Shown: one piece after another, positions 12,001-20,926 of the stretch | How positions within the stretch are numbered: the stretch's first letter is position 1 | Layout: each line of letters begins with the position of its first letter | Assembly: GCF_002878395.1 (NCBI RefSeq) | Contig: NC_061115.1 | Coordinates: 53,505,352-53,569,351, forward strand | From: Capsicum annuum | Taxonomy: Eukaryota > Streptophyta > Magnoliopsida > Solanales > Solanaceae | Direction: 5' to 3' | DNA: 64,000 nucleotides | The notes under the pieces: generated by a model | Told to the model about the DNA's origin: nothing | The model's database searches: none | What the model saw: the letters and a program-made list of their open reading frames with translations, nothing else | Position numbers and translations under genes: made by a program

Positions 12001-14477
12001 AAGTGGCTAAATATTAGTCCCTTCGTCCCAATTTATGTGGCACCGTTTGACTTGTCACAAAGTTTAAGAAAGAAAGTAAGACACTTGCAATTATGGTTTT
12101 AAACAAACCTTTTCTATTGCTATAAATCATTTTAAAAAAAAAGGGCAGCCCGGTGTACTAAAGCTCCCGCTATGTGTAGGGTCTGGGGTAGCTATAAATC
12201 ATTTAACTAGAAGTAAAAAGAACTTTTGAGAAAGGTAACTTGTATTTATTTTTTATTTATTTATTTATTTATTTATTTTGAGGAAAGGTAACTGTTAGTT
12301 TATATTAATATCCACAAGTATACTACATTTGAATATGTAATCCCCTTCAAAAGTGTTGTAGTTACATAGGTCCCAAATTACAACCAGTCAATAGCTGCAT
12401 TAATTGCTTCTGTTTGTTCTATCACTAACTGTTTACACTAAAAGTAATACAGAGCTAGACAATTTGACTTAAACTGCTGCATGTTCTCTGCTTCCCTTCA
12501 AAACGTCTCTGGTTTCGTTCCAGCCACATTGACCACCAAATACTAGCTGGGACAATCTTCCATCTCTCTTCCTTCTTTGCTGCATTGCCATCACTGTTCC
12601 AACACTTTAGAACCCCTTTGATACTATTTGGTTTCATCCATATTAGCTTCCTCATATTGATGAACATCTGCCATATCTGATTAGTCCACTTGCAACGCCA
12701 AAAAGATGGTTTATTGTCTCTGCTTGCTCTTCACACAGAAAGCATCAAGAGCACAGATGAAAACTTCTCATGAGAAGACTAAACACATAGAGATTGATTG
12801 TCATTTTGTCAGAGAAGATACTGTTAGGAGATATTATTACAAAATTTGTGACGTCAAGTGATCAACTTGCGGATATCTTCACCAAGTTCCTCATCTGTCT
12901 CTGTCTTAATTACATTTGTAATAAGTACATATGGCTGGTATGCACCATCTTGAGGAGGGAGTGTTAGAATATGAGTAAAAATAAGAATAGTATATAAAAT
13001 CCTATCTGAAAAAGGATTGAGAAATAGTGTCTATAAATAGGGTCTCAATGTAATTATGTAAACACAACAATTCAATAATATTTTTTCTCACAAGTTGTTT
13101 CTGCTAATCTTGAACTGCAAGTTTGAGTGATTGTTTTTATCTTTTATGTGTGAAATTCATTAATATATTTACTGTCTTCATCTGGTTGCTAGTATTTACT
13201 TGACTATGCTATTCTGCACTTGGACTGATGATGACTTGATAGTACTTTTATCTTTGTGTAACAGTCCTGTATAAAAGTTGCTCTTGATTTTGTGTCTCCC
13301 GAAAATCTTCATGAATGCATCCGTCTGACTGAAGAGTTCCGCACTCTTCCACAAAATCATAGGGCCAAGGAGGACAAGTTGGAGGTATATCTAATTGGTT
13401 AAGGAGTTTGAGTTCTTTGCTTCTATTTGTTCCGAAGTGCTTATAGTATTTTATTGAAGGAGTGATTATGGTAGTTTGGTTTTTTGGTCACTTGGTGTTT
13501 TATACTTCAACCTTGTTTCTATGGTCTATTGCTTTCTTCTTTAGCTTTCCAGAATTTGGATGTTTTATACTGTTATTAAGTGACAGTGAGTTCATGTTAC
13601 CAATTTAAAAAATAAAAGTGAATCATGCATTTGAGAAGTGTGAATCAGGAGAATATTTAAATAATCTTATAATTAATCATTCATTGACATATGGTCACAT
13701 TTTTATCATGAAAAAGTTATCTTGATCTGTTTCTATTTGTTCATGTGGAAATTGTATTTGCTTGCTTAATTGTGACAGGTGAAGAAAATGAGTATTCACG
13801 CAGTGAGAGAAGCTGTAGCTGTATTGGAAAAGTAGGTCTCATCAACTCTATCTTTTTGTGTGGTACCTATTCACCTCTAGTAACCCTGTTTATGTGAACT
13901 TTTCCCATAGTTTGTGTATGTGGTAAGCAATCTACATGTAAATATTTGTTTCTTCTGGTCAATAGTTTCTCAAGCGAGTTCATATCATGAAATCAGAATG
14001 CCCTGTCAATCACAATTCTCATTTCTGAGTTAATCTAGGTTTCGTTCTTTGTTACAAAAATAAAAATCACTTCATTACATGCCTTTAAATTTTTGCGGAA
14101 AGAATTTATCTTCAATTTCGTGGTTATCACAGTGGAGTATTGGTTCTTGCTCACAGTACAAAGTGTTGTCTTGCTTCCAACTTCCAAGCTAAAATTATTT
14201 GCATTTAAATTACTTTTATATGAATGATCACCCTCCGTGTCATTGTCGTTTTCTTTGTGTAGATTTCATGGTGCCTTATCATGTGATAGACTAACTCTGT
14301 ACCTTGATTCATAGGAAATTGACTGGCAAGAGTGAGGAAAAAAAAACACAAAATCACACCGGTAAGGAAGATGATAATGAAAATTCAGAGAGAGGTGATC
14401 AGAATTGGAATTGCCAGGATTTAAAAGGTGACAAGACGAGGTTCAGCAGAACGAAAGAGGATTTTGAGATGATTTGA
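1..14477 (+). CDS. JMJ25: JMJ25/IBM1-like JmjC histone H3K9 demethylase, 5'-incomplete, 13 exons
   Basis: Fe(II)/2-oxoglutarate histone demethylase of the plant KDM3 (JHDM2) group, which in known members removes mono- and dimethyl marks from H3K9 in the nucleus. Exons assigned from GT-AG sites and reading frame: 1-318, 425-540, 854-953, 1045-1186, 1542-1605, 1689-2529, 4062-4391, 4725-5282, 9005-9077, 9174-9259, 13265-13384, 13779-13831, 14315-14477. They total 2964 nt, an exact multiple of three (987 aa plus TGA). Residues 1-106 are a charged, lysine/arginine-rich tail. Cys-rich zinc modules follow: CHQCQRND at ~115, CPVC..NCNCKAC at ~160, and CNNCKTS at ~247 with further Cys. The JmjC domain spans ~530-905, with iron ligands HCD (H631, D633) and GCPHQVRN (H870), then [10 protein letters not shown]. 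An acidic spacer (~655-790) sits inside the domain. The catalytic residues are intact. The start codon lies upstream of the window. Family membership is near certain; the exact paralogue is inferred. Confidence 0.93.
2530..4061 (+). other. JMJ25 intron 6
   Basis: 1.5-kb AT-rich intron with a GT donor at 2530 and an AG acceptor at 4060-4061. At about 3022-3115 it contains a segment resembling one end of an unassigned TIR element (GGAAAAGGGCCAAAAAACCC, then 'AAAATACCCTTCCC'). I find no matching other end, so it is at most a fragment. The rest has no coding signal. Confidence 0.7.
5623..6310 (+). mobile_element. Non-autonomous Helitron-like element in intron 8
   Basis: The 3' end shows the Helitron signature: a hairpin CGGC-GTAA-GCCG, then A-CTAG, followed by host T at 6311. 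Another dyad (CCGTGC-ATA-GCACGG) lies just upstream. The 5' end begins TCCTTCTACTATATAATA after an A, which fits insertion between A and T without target duplication. No Rep/helicase coding sequence is present. Confidence 0.65.
6718..7700. repeat. Unclassified interspersed repeat, interrupted by a SINE
   Basis: Two blocks (about 6718-6900 and 7560-7700) are rich in words of the GCGCCTCAGAGCTTAAG / GGCATAAGCCCTGTG type, which resemble a repeat common in nightshade genomes. I cannot assign a superfamily, and the boundaries are approximate. Confidence 0.35.
7281..7505 (+). mobile_element. tRNA-derived SINE (SolS-like)
   Basis: Shows a box-A-like TAGTGGTTCGACAAAATGG and a box-B match GGTTCAAATCC about 40 bp later. 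A body ending GGACACCACAATTATCC follows, then an A-rich tail. Order and spacing fit a solanaceous SINE with an internal RNA polymerase III promoter. I see no clean target duplication. Confidence 0.65.
8177..8896. mobile_element. hAT-type MITE, 720 bp, in intron 8
   Basis: Flanked by the 8-bp duplication TCCAATGT (8169-8176 and 8897-8904). The ends are near-inverted: AGGGATGGCATATTCTGGTT on the left and the complement of AACCGAATGGCCACCCCTAG on the right. The arms are rich in CGGTTTTCG-type words in opposite orientation and enclose a TA-rich centre (8350-8450). TSD length and TAGGG-type ends fit the hAT superfamily. No transposase. Confidence 0.8.
9768..9892 (+). mobile_element. Possible SINE fragment in intron 10
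   Basis: TTAGTTCAAGTGGCAAAGG resembles a tRNA box A region, and GGTTTGAGTCC about 45 bp downstream resembles box B. The following CTGCCAACTAAGCCTGG mirrors the start, as in tRNA-derived repeats. No poly-A tail or target duplication is evident. Confidence 0.45.
10221..10974. mobile_element. Possible TIR DNA transposon, 754 bp
   Basis: Perfect 10-bp inverted termini CACAGGTGCA (10221-10230) and TGCACCTGTG (10965-10974). Arms hold opposed GGTTCTTCGGTTC and GAACCGAAT-type words, like the hAT MITE in intron 8. I could not find a target duplication. A 26-bp direct duplication lies inside at 10618-10669. Confidence 0.5.
10618..10669. repeat. 26-bp tandem duplication
   Basis: Two adjacent identical copies starting GATTATTTCTTTATTCC, inside the 754-bp TIR element. 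Confidence 0.9.
11245..11480. repeat. Degenerate tandem repeat around TTGAGTTATTAGTTGTAGAA
   Basis: About four diverged copies near 11254, 11323, 11393 and 11443, spaced 50-70 bp apart. Each pairs a TTGAGTT-like word with a TAGAATCACGAA-like word. The flanking stretch 10975-11245 has no other recognisable feature. Confidence 0.5.
11563..11876. repeat. 157-bp tandem duplication in intron 10
   Basis: The copies begin TTAGCTTCCATATAC at about 11563 and again at 11720, and both end TTTGGACACCTAGAT. They differ at only a few positions, so the duplication is recent. No transposon termini are seen. Confidence 0.9.
12018..12300. mobile_element. MITE fragment with an Au-SINE piece inserted
   Basis: Starts TAGTCCCTTCGTCCCAATTT, then ATGTGGCACCGTTTGAC, a sequence common at the ends of solanaceous MITEs. 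The opposite inverted end (GGGACGGAGGGA-like) is not found nearby, so the element is truncated. The extent is approximate. Confidence 0.45.
12133..12190 (-). mobile_element. 5'-truncated Au SINE, 58 bp
   Basis: On the minus strand this is the Au-SINE 3' end (GGGAGCTTTAGTACACCGGG, then CTGCCC and a short A/T tail). It is bounded by a perfect 14-bp duplication GCTATAAATCATTT (12119-12132 and 12191-12204), the mark of LINE-driven insertion with 5' truncation. Confidence 0.8.
12455..12700 (-). pseudogene. LINE reverse-transcriptase C-terminal remnant
   Basis: The reverse-strand reading frame contains [20 protein letters not shown], the pattern of the zinc-binding tail (zf-RVT) of plant L1-type LINE reverse transcriptases. 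The open frame runs 12667 to 12455, and a diverged continuation may reach about 12700. It lacks the catalytic domain and is a fossil in the intron. Confidence 0.65.
12766..13092 (+). pseudogene. Ty1/Copia 3' remnant: RNase H tail, PPT and short LTR
   Basis: The + strand encodes [14 protein letters not shown] and later [13 protein letters not shown], the conserved end of Copia RNase H. A purine tract (GAGGAGGGAG at about 12952) precedes an LTR-like segment TGTTAGAATATG...CTCACA (12962 to about 13092). The 5' part is missing. The LTR right boundary is uncertain. Confidence 0.7.
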
Positions 14478-14490
14478 CAGAGGCTCTAAG

Positions 14491-14567
14491 TGAAGCACTT
14501 TTTGGATTATGAATATGTAGGATTATTCTAACTGAAGCACTTTTTGGTTAATATGTAGGATTATCCA
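14491..14567. repeat. 42-bp tandem duplication in the JMJ25 3' UTR
   Basis: TGAAGCACTTTTTGG recurs at 14491 and 14533, each followed by AATATGTAGGATTATYC. It begins 13 bp after the stop codon. The second copy is slightly shorter. Confidence 0.8.
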
Positions 14568-14662
14568 TGTTTGGCTGTATTTAGTTAAATCCCCTTGTAT
14601 ATGGGCTGACTAATTTTTCTTTCAGTTTCTGGGGCCATTTATGTGCAATCTTTAAGTTTTGG

Positions 14663-14810
14663 GAAAGAATGAAAATGGCCCCTGGGCCAAACAATTGCCA
14701 CCAAAAATGACCATCGAATTATATCTCCGTACTGTAGAAAGAATGAAAATGGCCCCTGGGCCAAACAATTGCCACCAAAAATGACCATCAAATTATATTT
14801 CCATACTGTA
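14663..14810. repeat. 74-bp tandem duplication downstream of JMJ25
   Basis: Two adjacent units (14663-14736 and 14737-14810), each starting GAAAGAATGAAAATGGCCCC and ending ACTGTA, differ at about four bases. It lies in or just past the 3' UTR. The surrounding 14568-15300 has only T-rich and TATACA-rich low-complexity DNA. Confidence 0.92.
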
Positions 14811-15318
14811 GCCATTTGACCTCTTGATCACTGTTGCTCCTTTCTTTGGTTTTTTTGTCGCTGTTTCTTTTTCTTTTCTTTATTGGTGGCTTTCTTTCAA
14901 AACATTGCTCTCTTTTTTTATTCCTTTTAGTTTTGTAGTTTTTCTTCTTTTATTGTAGCAATCAAATATAATTTTCTAATGTCAATTAAATACAACAAGA
15001 GTAATAATAGCAAGTACTTGTACCAATGCGTATCTGGTACTAGATGCACGCATTTTTTATTCCAGACACAGGTACATATTTTATGCTGAATACATATTCC
15101 ATATAAGTGGTACAACCTATATGCATATTATATACAAATATATATTCTATATAATAATTACTCGATTCTTATGCACATCTTATACAATCGTAAGCTACAA
15201 TATATATGTATATATAGTTTTTATATATGTTATTATAGTTTTAATACACATTTCATACAACATTTAACTGTAATAATTATCTAGATATATTTTTATATAA
15301 TAGTTAGTACAGTTATAG

Positions 15319-15445
15319 TCTTGAGCCGGGGGTCTTATCGGAAACAATCTCTCTACCTCTCTAGAGGTAGTGGTACAGACTGCGTATATTCTACCCTCCT
15401 CAGACTCCACTATTTGGCAATATACTGGGTTCGTTGTTGTTGTTG
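15319..15445 (+). mobile_element. 5'-truncated RTE LINE tail (or TS-type SINE tail)
   Basis: Starts TCTTGAGCCGGGGGTC and ends GTTGTTGTTGTTG, matching the tail of the RTE LINE at 51424-51545. It is flanked by TAGTTAGTACAGTTATA (15301-15317) and TAGTTAGTATAGTTATA (15446-15462), a 17-bp target duplication with one mismatch. Confidence 0.8.
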
Positions 15446-15691
15446 TAGTTAGTATAGTTATACACATTCTATACAATTTTTATATATATATCTACAGAAA
15501 GGTATTTTATATATTACACAAATACAAATTTATAAAGCAATTACATAGTTTTTACGAAAAAGGTGTCAGAAATACCCTTCAACTATTGGAATTGGTTCAA
15601 AAATACCCTTCGTTTACCTATTGGGCCAACAATACCCCTCCATCCACCTTTATGACTCAAATATACCCTTAAACTATCATTTTTTTTTAAA

Positions 15692-16302
15692 GGGAAAAGG
15701 ACATGGGTTGACCATTTTGAAAAGAAATGGCCAACAATTTTAAAAGTTGGACAATTGGAGCCAGTTGGCCCCATTTAATTTCGGGTTTTAGCAATTTGGC
15801 ACGTCGGTCGCATGCGGTCTCTATATCCAATTGATACACTTTTATACCATATTGATATACTTTTATACTACATTGATACACTTTGATACTGCATTGATAC
15901 ACTTTTATACCACGTCGATACAGTATATATACCACATAAATACACCTTTTATAGAGGAAATCCGAAGAAGGAAATAGAGGATGACTTGTAGAAAGTGAAT
16001 GTATGTATAGAAGAGGAAAATAGCTTTGGAGTTGCAGAGATCGCGCCATGTATGAAGAAGAAGAAGAGAGAGAAAGTGAGAGAGAGAGGATTTTGGGTTT
16101 AGCTTAAAAAAATAAAACAAAGAGAGAGACTTTGTTCTGGGTTGAAGATTCAAACAAGTTTCAGTATTATTAATTCAGTAAAGTGTATTTCACTACTACC
16201 ATATAAATGGTTATGATGGTGGCTATTTACTGAGTTTTTAAATTTAGATGCTAATTTTGTGAAATTATTTTAGTTGTAGGTGTTATTTTTGTCCTTTTCC
16301 CC
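15692..16302. mobile_element. 611-bp TIR element nested in the MULE terminus
   Basis: Termini GGGAAAAGGACA and the complement of TGTCCTTTTCCC (with one loose base) sit inside the duplicated target TTTTTAAA (15684-15691 and 16303-16310). Removing it restores continuity of the host terminus with the opposite arm. It carries a 21-bp-type minisatellite at 15837-15945. Confidence 0.75.
15837..15945. repeat. Minisatellite, ~21-bp unit
   Basis: About five imperfect copies of a GATACACTTTTATACCAC-like unit, inside the 611-bp TIR element. The reverse-strand translation is a 7-residue repeat (IKVYQCS), but I see no reason to think it is coding. Confidence 0.75.
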
Positions 16303-18002
16303 TTTTTAAAACTATAATTAAATATTTCATTAAATATGTGACAACTTTCTATTGGTTGGAAATTAAATTAATTAAAATATTAAACTAAACAAGACTCCAA
16401 TGGAACTATTTCCACCTGCTATTGTGTCAACAAAGTCCTGAACCATAAACTTTGTACGGCTTAGGACACAAGAAAGAACGAGAATTCGCGTAGCTAATTC
16501 TGGAGTAGAGCTTCTCTTCACATTGTTCTCTCCCTTGAAAAGCCAAGCCTACAAGTGCAGTCCTGAATTAGTAACATCTTTTTTTCAAAGCGGGAGAATT
16601 TCATTAAACTCCAACTTTGAGAATGCACATCTAGAAAAACAACTGCCATCACAAATATGAAAATAGGGGGGGGGGGGGGGGGGGGGGAGGCTTGAGGATG
16701 ACTACCACCAAACCATGTGTCGAGGATTCTTTATTAAAGTCTGAGATCAATGTAGATGTCCTTAAGGAGGTGAGAATCTGAAAGAACCTAGTTTTATTTG
16801 GAAATCTAAAAGGATTAATATACTAATTTTTGTTTTCAGTGGGAAAGTTCCCTGATAGTTTTGTAAGGAGTTATGAATATGGATCTACTGGGATTATAAA
16901 AATCTAATGTTACTTTATTTATTTAAATTCATTTTATATGTTCTGTTAGTGCTGAAGTTGTCTCCCTTCATTGTAATTTGTCATACAGGCAAAAATATTT
17001 TATGATCGGAGCAACAGAGATTTCAAAGAAGCTCAAAGTTGTCTTTTATGATCTAAACCTCCCATCTCCACTATGAGAATCGGGTGAAAAACCAAGACAT
17101 TCGTGCAATAAACATGGAATCTTGCAGATATCATAGAGGTCACGAAGCAAGAGTTAAGAGTTTCTACGTGGAATAGAACCATCCAAGAGGTTTGACACCA
17201 AGGAAAATGACAGGTCTAAGTTCACTCACTATCCATCGGAAGTAATTGCTCCACTTCGGCTTGCTCCACTAAGGATAATTCCTTCCTTTAGAAGCTTGCT
17301 CATTAGAAACGATGGAGTTTGCTATCTTATGTTTTTTTGGCTTTTGACTAATACCTTTAATATTTATCCAATTGGTAACTTGACATCGTTGTCATGTATA
17401 ACTGAGATTTATTTACTTAACTTTGGATCATTAACTTTGGATCATTAGATAACAGTAAGGTAGAAGAAATCTTCATTGGGATATGAAGAGTGCTAGCCTC
17501 AAAGTAAAATCAAAGAATCACTATAAAGTTGTGCTCTATGCAAAACCATTTGCTTATGCTCTAATCATGCCTAAGAGGATTTAGAAAAGGAAATGCCTCT
17601 TTCAGCAATTTGGTTTATGAATTAGAATTAGGTTTCAAAATTCCCTTTCTGTTTAATAGGTTGGGGCGGGTGAATGGTTTGGATCGGGTTTGGATGGGTA
17701 TTTTAGTAGGATCCGAATTTAGTTTAATATTTTAATAATTTAATTTACAACCAATAGAAAGCTGTCGCATATTTAATTATAGTTTTAAAAAAATCTGTTA
17801 GTTGCAAGGGTATATTTGAGGCATAAAAGTGGATGGAGGGGTATTGTTGGCCCAATAGGTAAACGAAGAGTATTTTTGAACCAATTCCAATAGTTGAAGG
17901 GTATTTCTGCCCCTTTTCTGTAGTTTTTATAAAATTATATTTAATTTTTTTAAAAGAAAAAATAGACTTTATAGCTAAAAAAATAGTAACAAAAAGAACA
18001 CT

Positions 18003-18172
18003 AAAAAAAATTAGCAGTCCGGTGCACTAAAGCTACCGCTATGCGCGGTGTTCGGAGAAGGGCCCTACCATAAGGGTGTATCGTACGCAACCGTACCTTG
18101 CATTTTTGCCAGAGGTTGTTTCCAAGGATTGAACCCATGACCTCTTGGTCACATGACTACAACTTTACCAAA
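18003..18172 (-). mobile_element. Au SINE, nearly full length
   Basis: On the minus strand: TTGGTAAAGTTGTAGTCATG, a box B GGTTCAATCC, GCGTACGATACACCC, GGGCCCTTCTCCG, then TAGTGCACCGG and a T-rich tail. This is the Au SINE layout. The 5' tip is missing at about 18172, where an unrelated repeat begins. Confidence 0.8.
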
Positions 18173-19335
18173 TACATAATTCTTAAGTATTAATATTACT
18201 TTTCATTCATTGTCACTATACATTACCATCTGATACATAAGTACAGATACATAATTCTTAAGTATTAATATTACAGAGATACATTCAGATACATAAGTCT
18301 TATGTCTCTGTAGCACAAAAAGCATTTTGATACATATTTTTGTAGATTTTCAATCAAGCACGCCTTTCCTGTGTATCTGTAATCTAATATTCATTAACAT
18401 ACATAACTTTTGTATATTTGGTGGGGGATCGTGTGATGTATCTTCTTGTCTGTTTCTACTAGATACATCATTCTTATGTATCTCCGTTATGTCTTATTAA
18501 ATACATCATTCTTATGTATCTTCATTAACACCATCATCTTCAATCCTTATTGATGAATCTCCAAACTCCAGAGTTCCTTATGGATTTGAGGTAGCCCTTC
18601 ATATTTTAAAATTTCACCATGTGGTGTACGTATACTAATAGATATTAATGGACAAGTACCTAGGGTTTGCATTTGGTCTTTATTGTATCTACAGGGAACA
18701 TTGGCATATGCTCCATCTTCCCCACAATTGAGCCGACCATCATAAATGGCCAAAAATGGAGGCCTCCATGCACCAGCATAACAGTGACCGCCGGATTAGG
18801 GGAAGCATCGGTAACCATGGAAGAGAAATTGAAGAAACTTAGGTAGCCCTTTGAGATCTGATGGTGGTAATACGAGATCTGTTGTTATTGAATAAATAAC
18901 AACGATTCATATGGAGCTCCTCACCGAATCTATAAATTGAATGGAAGAAAAATTGTGTTTTTAATGGAGTTAATGGAAGAAGACTTGAAAGAAATTGAAG
19001 AAGAACGTTGTAGTTCAAAATTGAAAAATCATTTGATAATGTCCTTCATTTTAGGCGTTGTTTAAGGTTCATTAGGTGTTAAAATACGAAGATGGGTTAT
19101 GTATCTGATAGTTGGAGAGAGAAAGTGTGAGAAGGGATTTTTATAATTAGTTTTGGAAGTTGAGATTTTAAGTAATATTAGTAACTTAAAGTGTAGTTTT
19201 AAGTATTTTTTACAATTTAAAAATGGTCATTGAGTGACATTATTATAGCCGACTAACGACAAAATGACCAAGGAAAATGGCCATAACCCATATGGGTGGC
19301 ATTATTATGGCCGAGTTGCGGGGTGTCATTTCCCC
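18173..19335. repeat. Unclassified repeat block
   Basis: Begins with a 29-bp direct repeat (ATACATAATTCTTAAGTATT at about 18173 and 18249) and scattered GATACATAA words. It ends GGCCGAGTTGCGGGGTGTCA, then TTTCCCC, which resembles a transposon terminus. A 68-codon minus-strand frame (18753-18547) is not recognised. A matching left terminus was not found, so the class is unknown. Confidence 0.4.
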
Positions 19336-19344
19336 TTACTTCTA

Positions 19345-20138
19345 ACAATATATAATAGTTTATACAATTTTTATACATATTCTATACATATTTATATTTT
19401 ATACAAACAATGAACGATTTATATACATATCATAACAATAATTGTACAATTTTTATACACATCTTATACAACCTTTAGCTACAATAATTATTCAGATTCA
19501 AATTGTATATAGTAATTATACAGTTTCTATATGTGTTACATGTATTTTTTAAAACAATTATAGAGTTTTTATACAATTATATTTAATTGATAAAAAAATA
19601 ATTTTTCTTAGCAAAAAAAACATATTTTAGCCAACCAAAATAAATAAGGAAAATTTTCATAAAAGCACAACTTAAGATACCAAAAATACTAAAACTCCCT
19701 TCAATTTAAAAATATTACAAAAATCCTGATTTCTCTATTTCAACATAAAGGTAAAGATACATCTTCAGAGAGCCCCATTTTTGTCAGACTGAAGTAGCAG
19801 TTTTCTCCTCCATCAATGACACTTTTTAAGATGTGATTTCTTGCCATTATTATCTCAACTTCTTCAGATGTGTATTAACTATTGTTGAAAATTGAATAAT
19901 TTGATGTATTGAGCAAATATCAATAAAAAAATAGCAACGAACCCATTATGATGAAGAATTGACTAAAAAATTTGAGTAATTGAAAGTATTGACTAAAGAT
20001 TTTCATGAAAATCGATCAACAAAACAGTAACAACCCGATTATGATGGAGAAATTAAAGAAAGCACTTAAAACACAACTTAAGATACATATTTGATTATGT
20101 CTGATATTTTTTTTGTATTTTATCTCTGAGTATCTAAC
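19345..20138. repeat. TATACA-rich repeat and AT-rich spacer left of the large MULE
   Basis: 19345-19640 resembles 15120-15555 joined to 17921-18000: both have TATACA-rich DNA, then TAGTTTTTATACAATTATAT-like sequence and a run near TAGCTAAAAAAA. They may be two copies of one repeat, one interrupted by the 2.4-kb MULE. 19641-20138 has no coding signal. Confidence 0.4.
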
Positions 20139-20224
20139 GGGAGAATCCTAAGAATAGACCCAAAATTAGGGGGGCTTTCAAATTTTAACCCCAAATAAAA
20201 AGCTTCCTTAAAATAGCCTTTACC

Positions 20225-20925
20225 TATTAACTAATATATTTTTGGACAAAATTGCCCCTCCAATATATTCTCCTCTTTTTTAGATTTTAATCTCTTTCTT
20301 GCAAAACAAAACAACCGATCTCTCTTTCTTCCAAAACAGAAAAATCGATCTTTAAATTCTCAGCCGTCATAAGGTTTCTAGAAGAGTGATAAATATTCAA
20401 TCGCATAAAGGTAAGAACTTCATCATCAAAATCCTCTAATTCTTTGAGGTTGGTTGGATGGATTTTAGCTCATTATGTATAAATAAAATTTAGATTTAAT
20501 TTACAACAAACATATGCATTGTTGAAGCACACGTCTTATTTGAAGCAAATTTTAGATCATTGATGCATTTCAGTAAATTTTAGCTCGTTATATAATTAGC
20601 ATATTGATTTGATTTTTTGGGAGGTGAAGGTAAGCTGGAGTTGGGCTATGTTGTTGTAGTAACATATTTTTGATTGAGGAATTGTGTTGAACAGGTTGTG
20701 GGGAGTTTGTTATTGCGGTTATAATTGTGTTTGTGTAGTTGCGGGGGTTTGGTCTTGGAGGGAAAGGCAGTTAATATGGGAGTTAACGTTGATCGCAGTA
20801 TTTTTTGGAATAAGGTCAAGGTGGTACAAAATATTAATTCCAAATATTTCAAACTAGTGGTATAATTAGCATTAAAAGATGATCTACAACTCTTCGGGAA
20901 AAAATTAATCCACCAAATGAACAAG
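20225..20925. other. Left subterminal region of the large MULE
   Basis: A-rich then G/T-rich DNA between the left terminus and the first repeat array. No coding frame is recognised; it could hold the transposase promoter and leader, but I see no clear signal. Confidence 0.5.
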
Positions 20926-20926
20926 G

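Larger units (their letters stand above)
9260..13264 (+). other. JMJ25 intron 10, 4.0 kb, filled with transposons
   Basis: Lies between the exon ending [10 protein letters not shown] and the exon starting SCIKVALDF. It contains SINE pieces, a 754-bp TIR element, tandem duplications, a LINE remnant and a Copia 3' end (listed separately). Segments 9260-9767 and 9893-10220 show nothing recognisable. 12205-12454 is mainly low-complexity sequence, with a TTTA microsatellite at about 12249-12280. Confidence 0.85.
15555..17920. mobile_element. Mutator-type non-autonomous element, 2.4 kb
   Basis: Bounded by a perfect 9-bp duplication TAGTTTTTA (15546-15554 and 17921-17929). The long inverted termini exceed 200 bp: the left arm from AGAAATACCCTTCAACTATT is read in reverse complement at the right end. 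The left arm is interrupted by another element (15692-16302) and resumes at 16303-16392. The interior (16393-17690) has a 22-G run at 16666-16687 and no frame I recognise. TSD length and long TIRs point to a MULE. Confidence 0.85.

Noticed and set aside
18547..18753. 68-codon minus-strand frame (MAIYDGRLNCGEDG)
   Set aside because: Considered as a MULE transposase N-terminus, but no conserved motif confirms it.
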